Positions 60,661-64,000 of a stretch of 64,000 nucleotides of DNA are shown in pieces. The position numbers and the translations under genes are program-made. Under the pieces are notes generated by a model. It made no database searches, was not told the origin of the DNA, and saw only the letters and a program-made list of their open reading frames with translations. Origin of the DNA: Anaerolineae bacterium. GTDB lineage: Bacteria > Chloroflexota > Anaerolineae > Aggregatilineales > Phototrophicaceae. Location of the stretch: assembly GCA_022841825.1 (NCBI GenBank), contig JALHQT010000004.1:494827-558826 (forward strand). The letters run 5' to 3'. Every line of letters starts with the position of its first letter. The stretch's first letter is position 1.

Positions 60661-61015
60661 GCGCGTAAGTGTACGAGGAAACGCGGAAAGTGGGAAGAGT
60701 AGGGGAGGCTTTTCGCAGGGTCATCGTTTCAAATCGAGAACTGCGCTTTCACAACGCTGCAAGCTCAAAGCTTCCAGCTATGATTTTATGGCAAGCCACT
60801 GAAAGTGGCTCCAAGTCTGTTCGCGACAGCCCACTCTCGTGATCGAGAGCCGCTTCAGCGGCTTTTGACTGCACATGGAGCCTGAAGCTTTGAGCTTCAG
60901 GCGGCGCAATGCGTTCGCTGCGCTCAATGTGGATTCGTCATCTTTTGCCCCACCTCCGCGCCTGTGCCATAATCGCCTTTAGCAACTTGCTCAATCGTCG
61001 CCGTTGGCAATATTC
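60661..61015. other. Intergenic region with compound hairpins
   Basis: No gene is seen. A 13-nt inverted repeat (AAGCTCAAAGCTT at 60761-60773 and AAGCTTTGAGCTT at 60886-60898) encloses five hairpins between 60794 and 60902, listed under the next entry. The promoter for the TIR-SUMF1 gene should be downstream (60903-61015), but no convincing boxes were found. Confidence 0.6.
60761..60902. repeat. Compound hairpin array upstream of TIR-SUMF1
   Basis: Consecutive palindromes: AGCCACT-GAA-AGTGGCT (60794-60810), CTGT-TCGCG-ACAG (60817-60829), CTCTCG-TGAT-CGAGAG (60834-60849), AGCCGCT-TC-AGCGGCT (60848-60863, followed by TTT) and GCCTGAAGC-TTTGA-GCTTCAGGC (60880-60902). A 13-nt inverted repeat frames the set. 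Confidence 0.75.
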
Positions 61016-62491
61016 ATGCACTTCTTCATCAGCTACGCCAAAAAAGACGCCCGCGCCCTGGCGTTGGGTTTGGCGGAGGCGCTCGAAGCGCCGCCCGACC
61101 TGACCGCCTGGGTCGATAAGGAACTCAAGGCGACTGGCTCGATTTGGTCGCGGCAGATCGAACGCGAAATCCAGCGCTGTGACTACATGATCGTGCTGCT
61201 GTCGGAAGATGTGAACCGCTCAGAAGATCACCCGTCGGGCGAGAGCTTCGTCCTCAAAGAAGTTGAGTACATGATCCAGCTCAAGAAGGAGCGCAAGATC
61301 ATCGTCGTGATGGCGCAGGAGACGCTTGTGCCGCTGATGCTGACGGGCAAGCAGTATATCGACTATCGCGGTGCGACGGACGCGAATGCGTTGGCAGACA
61401 GGTTGTGCGACGAGCTGGGCATCACGCGCGCGAGCGAACTGCGAGCGGCTAGCGCAGCGCAGCGGGCGCAGGCAGACGCGGCAGCGCGAGAACGGGAAGC
61501 GCAGGCACGCCGCGATGCTGAAGCACGCGCCGAACGTGAGCGGACGGGACGTGCGCAGCGTGATGCCGCTGCCGCCGCGGCACGCCAGCGCGAACGCGAC
61601 GCGCAACCCGTAGGGACGCCATTCATGGCGTCCGCACCGCCGCCAACGGCACAACCGCGCCGCGCATCACCCACCCCTTTCGTGCCGCGCATCCCCTGGC
61701 GTCCGGTTGCCATCGTTGCAGTGGTCGCCGGAATGATCGCCCTTGCTGCGTGGGTGTTGCCTCAGCTTTTGAGCGGCGGGACATCAGACCTCCCCCTGCC
61801 CGACAACGCTTTCACCCGTCAGACGAACAACGCCGACTGGACGCCCTATAGCCGCGATTTCGACGGCATCGAAATGGTCTTGGTTCCGGCGGGCTGCTTC
61901 ATGATGGGTAGCAATGAAGGTGTTTCAGATGAGCAACTTGTCAATGAACAATGCTTCGATGAGCCATTCTGGATTGGGCGCTACGAAGTGACCAATGCAC
62001 AATATGGCTCGTCGGGCAATTTTTCTGGCGATCAGCGACCGCGTGAGACTGTCAACTGGTTCGATGCGCGTGGTTTCTGCGCTGTGCGGGGAATGCGGCT
62101 GCCGACTGAACGTGAATGGGAGTATGCAGCGCGTGGTCCTGACAACTTGACATATCCCTGGGGCAATGCATGGAACGAGAATAATGCTGTCTGGAGCGGG
62201 AATTCCAACAGCCAAACAGCAGACGTAGGTAGTCGCCCGGCAGGCGCATCCTGGGTGGGAGCGCTGGACATGACCGGCAATGTGTGGGAGTGGGTGAGTT
62301 CGCTCTATCTGCCGTATGATAGTCAGGAAAATCGCGAGGCGGATACAGGAACAAGAACAGATGTTCAGCGTGTGCTGCGTGGCGGCTCGTGGGGCGATAC
62401 TTCGGTCAACCTGCGTGCCGCCTTCCGCGCCAGGCTCATCCCTGACGTCGACTACTACTACAGCGGGTTCCGTTGTGCCCGGTCTTCCTGA
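61016..62491 (+). CDS. TIR-domain / SUMF1-type domain fusion with membrane segment, 491 aa
   Basis: An N-terminal TIR domain (about 1-135): 'HFFISYAKKDARALALGLAE', 'YMIVLLSEDVNRSE', and the catalytic-Glu position in 'SFVLKEVEYMI' (Glu82). An Ala/Arg/Glu-rich coiled-coil-like linker (about 140-195) follows, then a membrane segment (about 228-250). A C-terminal formylglycine-generating-enzyme-type (SUMF1) domain (about 280-491) has 'MVLVPAGCFMMGSNEG' and ends 'SGFRCARSS'. TIR domains of this type can be NAD-cleaving or signalling. The membrane segment puts TIR and SUMF1 on opposite sides. ATG 61016 chosen; TTG 61004 is an alternative. Confidence 0.82.
   Translation: MHFFISYAKKDARALALGLAEALEAPPDLTAWVDKELKATGSIWSRQIEREIQRCDYMIVLLSEDVNRSEDHPSGESFVLKEVEYMIQLKKERKIIVVMAQETLVPLMLTGKQYIDYRGATDANALADRLCDELGITRASELRAASAAQRAQADAAAREREAQARRDAEARAERERTGRAQRDAAAAAARQRERDAQPVGTPFMASAPPPTAQPRRASPTPFVPRIPWRPVAIVAVVAGMIALAAWVLPQLLSGGTSDLPLPDNAFTRQTNNADWTPYSRDFDGIEMVLVPAGCFMMGSNEGVSDEQLVNEQCFDEPFWIGRYEVTNAQYGSSGNFSGDQRPRETVNWFDARGFCAVRGMRLPTEREWEYAARGPDNLTYPWGNAWNENNAVWSGNSNSQTADVGSRPAGASWVGALDMTGNVWEWVSSLYLPYDSQENREADTGTRTDVQRVLRGGSWGDTSVNLRAAFRARLIPDVDYYYSGFRCARSS
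61610..61633. repeat. Dispersed palindrome GTAGGGACGCCAT inside the TIR-SUMF1 gene
   Basis: GTAGGGACGCCAT-TC-ATGGCGTCC (9-bp arms, 61614-61633), in frame within the linker between the coiled coil and the membrane segment. The same core occurs at 50159. Confidence 0.7.
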
Positions 62492-62558
62492 GCGCAGCGA
62501 AGGATAGCTCTGATTTCTGATCGCTGGATTCTGGTCTCTGATCCTTGAATCGTGAAAA

Positions 62559-62685
62559 GCGCGAAGCGCCGAATCGATTTTATTGATTGTGCATCGAATT
62601 CGACTGAAGTTACGGTTCTTCGCCTTGCGACGCTGACCGCTAAAGCGGGGTCGGCCACAGAAAAATCAAGCACACTGAAGGTGCT
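62559..62685. repeat. Small-hairpin array downstream of TIR-SUMF1
   Basis: Three short hairpins in the 256-nt gap: GCGC-GAA-GCGC (62559-62569), CCGC-TAAA-GCGG (62637-62648) and AGCAC-ACTGAAG-GTGCT (62669-62685). The loops resemble those of the upstream array (GAA/TAAA/CTGAAG). The rest of the gap shows no gene. Confidence 0.6.
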
Positions 62686-62747
62686 GTCAAGAATCCAGGT
62701 TGCGGGCAGCGCCCTTAATGACCTTGGTCGTTGGTAGCTGATGCGCT

Positions 62748-63110
62748 TTAGCCATCGGCGTGGTGCGCCCACAACGCCTCCAAATCCTTGCGCCATTCGG
62801 CTTCCAGGTCGCCCGTCTCGCGCCCCTGCACCGCCGTGCCGACGAAGTAGCCGCTGCTGGGCAGTCCGGTCGTCTTGCTGACAACCAGCGTGCACAACTG
62901 CCCGTGCCCCTTTTGCAGCTCCTCGGCGCAGACGGCGCGCAGCAGCTGCGAGAAGACGAACGAATGCGGATGGATATGGACGGGGAGCTGCGCCGCCAGC
63001 TCGCCGTAGGTGATGGTCGTGCGGGCGCGGGCGGTCTCGATCATGATGCTCGCCATCACCTGCTTGACGGCGGAGGTTTCGGAGTCGGTAAGGCGGGTTT
63101 TCGCGTTCAT
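62748..63110 (-). CDS. Small basic-acidic protein of unknown function, 120 aa
   Basis: The sequence has a helical N-terminus, then 'TTITYGELAAQLPVHIHPHS' and 'CTLVVSKTTGLPSSGYFVG'. The segments resemble the winged-helix part of alkyltransferase-like and restriction-associated proteins ('TYGELA', then 'LPSSGY') but lack a PCHR-type active site. I therefore do not assign a function. It overlaps the downstream part of the 63107-63853 gene by 4 nt on the same strand, so it is the second gene of a pair. Confidence 0.55.
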   Translation of the reverse strand: MNAKTRLTDSETSAVKQVMASIMIETARARTTITYGELAAQLPVHIHPHSFVFSQLLRAVCAEELQKGHGQLCTLVVSKTTGLPSSGYFVGTAVQGRETGDLEAEWRKDLEALWAHHADG

Positions 63111-63853
63111 CTCAATACCAGCGTTGCGGCGCTGTCGTCGATCACGATCTGGGTAGGCGCGAAGGTCTGCCCGTCGGCGCTCATCGTCGCGCGGCGCAGC
63201 AGATCGTTCGCCAGCCCCTCTACCTGACGAATGTCGATGCCGAGCGCGTCGGCGGGCGCGCTGTAAAGCTGCCCGCCCAGGTCAATGCCCACGAACTGAA
63301 GCTGACGCCCCGTCGGATCGATTCGGAGCACCGCGCCCGCGCGCTGTGTCACGCCGCCGAATTCTGCCAGGCTGACATCACCATAGATGACCGCGCCGCC
63401 GGGGCGAAAGTCGATGCTCAGGTTTTGCAGGCGCGGGTCGGCGTTGGCGCAAATCGGCGTGTACTGGCGGCAGAGCGCCAGCGCGCCGTCCTCGCTGACG
63501 CGCACGTTCGCCAGCGGCGCGCCCGCTGCGTCGCTGCCGATGGCAACTGTTGTCAGCAGGGGGTCAACGGGCAGCGTTCGCGAGCCGTAATCGGGCAGGG
63601 TCAGCGTGACCGCCTGCGGGCTGGTCGCGTTGTTGACGGGTTCGAGCGCGATTTGTGGTGAGGAGACGAACGCGCGCGACGTATCCCCGCTCGGCTGGAA
63701 ACCCGCGACGGTCGCCGCGATCCCGCCCAGGCGCGGTGCAAGGATTAACAGCACCACGCCGCAGGCGATCAGCGCGAAGACGAACAGCACGATGCAGCCC
63801 AGGTAGCCACCGCTGTTCGATCTTCGTTGCGCGGAGTAACGTCGGATGCTCAT
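63107..63853 (-). CDS. Membrane-anchored protein of unknown function, 248 aa
   Basis: A short basic N-terminus (about 1-16) is followed by one membrane segment ('YLGCIVLFVFALIACGVVLL', about 17-37), so most of the protein is outside. The outer part has 'EPVNNATSPQAVTLTLPDYG', a cysteine pair 'CRQYTPICA' and a beta-rich 'RVSEDGALALC' pattern. It does not match a family I know. It starts with ATG 63853 and overlaps the next gene by 4 nt. Confidence 0.55.
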   Translation of the reverse strand: MSIRRYSAQRRSNSGGYLGCIVLFVFALIACGVVLLILAPRLGGIAATVAGFQPSGDTSRAFVSSPQIALEPVNNATSPQAVTLTLPDYGSRTLPVDPLLTTVAIGSDAAGAPLANVRVSEDGALALCRQYTPICANADPRLQNLSIDFRPGGAVIYGDVSLAEFGGVTQRAGAVLRIDPTGRQLQFVGIDLGGQLYSAPADALGIDIRQVEGLANDLLRRATMSADGQTFAPTQIVIDDSAATLVLR

Positions 63854-63871
63854 TCATATATTCCGGTAAAG

Positions 63872-63908
63872 TCCCTCTCCTAGGCGTACTCGCCGTTCGG
63901 GAGAGGGA
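63872..63908. repeat. Two-tier hairpin near right edge
   Basis: Outer arms TCCCTCTCC (63872-63880) and GGAGAGGGA (63900-63908) enclose an inner GGCG-TACT-CGCC hairpin. ATTTAAGG follows. It lies in the spacer between the membrane-protein gene and the right-edge gene start, so it may be a terminator or a repeat element. Confidence 0.5.
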
Positions 63909-63994
63909 TTTAAGGCTTGTCCGATAGTGAAAGAGGAGAAGAAGGTATCCAGAATGCGTAGACTCAAGGTTGCCAAACCGAAAAGAGGATACGC

Positions 63995-64000
63995 ATGGAT
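63995..64000 (+). CDS. Start of a gene running off the right edge
   Basis: ATG 63995 has AGAGG 6 nt upstream, and the frame is open to the end of the window (two codons only). Nothing can be said about the product. An alternative ATG at 63954 opens a different frame across the same bases. A mobile-element gene is one possibility but is not supported by visible sequence. Confidence 0.3.

Noticed and set aside
63909..64000. An insertion sequence end
   Set aside because: Only one edge is in view, and there is no transposase sequence or inverted-repeat pair to support it. It was kept only as a low-interest note.

Overview
The window looks like a bacterial chromosome segment, most probably Chloroflexota (Anaerolineae-like). 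This rests on gene content, not on a search. Many secreted or membrane proteins carry Thr-Pro-rich linkers, SH3-like modules or FecR-like modules. The window also has an RNase J, a UbiA-type menaquinone prenyltransferase, a CHASE2 histidine kinase, and the histidine phosphatase / DUF3090 / SCO1664 trio otherwise known mainly from Actinobacteria. Genes are densely packed, often with 4-nt start/stop overlaps. No rRNA, CRISPR array, prophage or complete insertion sequence was seen.

Layout. 0-9.7 kb: envelope proteins, a tandem paralogous membrane pair, tRNA-Leu(CAA), an ECF sigma / anti-sigma pair, a Nudix hydrolase, a methyltransferase / phosphoesterase pair and the uncharacterised trio. 9.8-18.1 kb: a secreted 5'-nucleotidase with a strong terminator, a TPR membrane protein, and a FecR / CHASE2 kinase / FecR cluster. 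18.2-26.2 kb: an autoregulated TetR-MFS unit, a flavin monooxygenase, a TgpA-like transglutaminase, the RNase P RNA, an SH3 lipoprotein and a DEDDh exonuclease. 26.2-30.1 kb: a large kinase-domain protein divergent from a small GTPase and its partner, with a long hairpin between them. 30.1-41.9 kb: an MFS exporter with a heterodimeric ABC exporter, MenA, a secreted pullulanase and RNase J. 42-53.3 kb: a GCS-like ligase divergent from a glycerol-1-phosphate-dehydrogenase-like protein that lacks the metal ligands, a response regulator, a bactofilin / tyrosine phosphatase pair, PaaG-like, SDR and KynB-like enzymes. 53.3-60.7 kb: a polysaccharide cluster (Wzz-like, three glycosyltransferases, RmlD) containing RNase HII. 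60.7-64 kb: a TIR / SUMF1 fusion bracketed by hairpin clusters, two small proteins and the beginning of another gene.

The strongest candidates for undescribed biology are the GTPase / partner / large-kinase locus at 26.2-30 kb, the trio at 7.7-9.7 kb, the TIR-SUMF1 gene with its hairpin arrays, and the FecR-CHASE2-FecR sensory cluster. Several dispersed palindromes and 7-nt tandem repeats are also noted.
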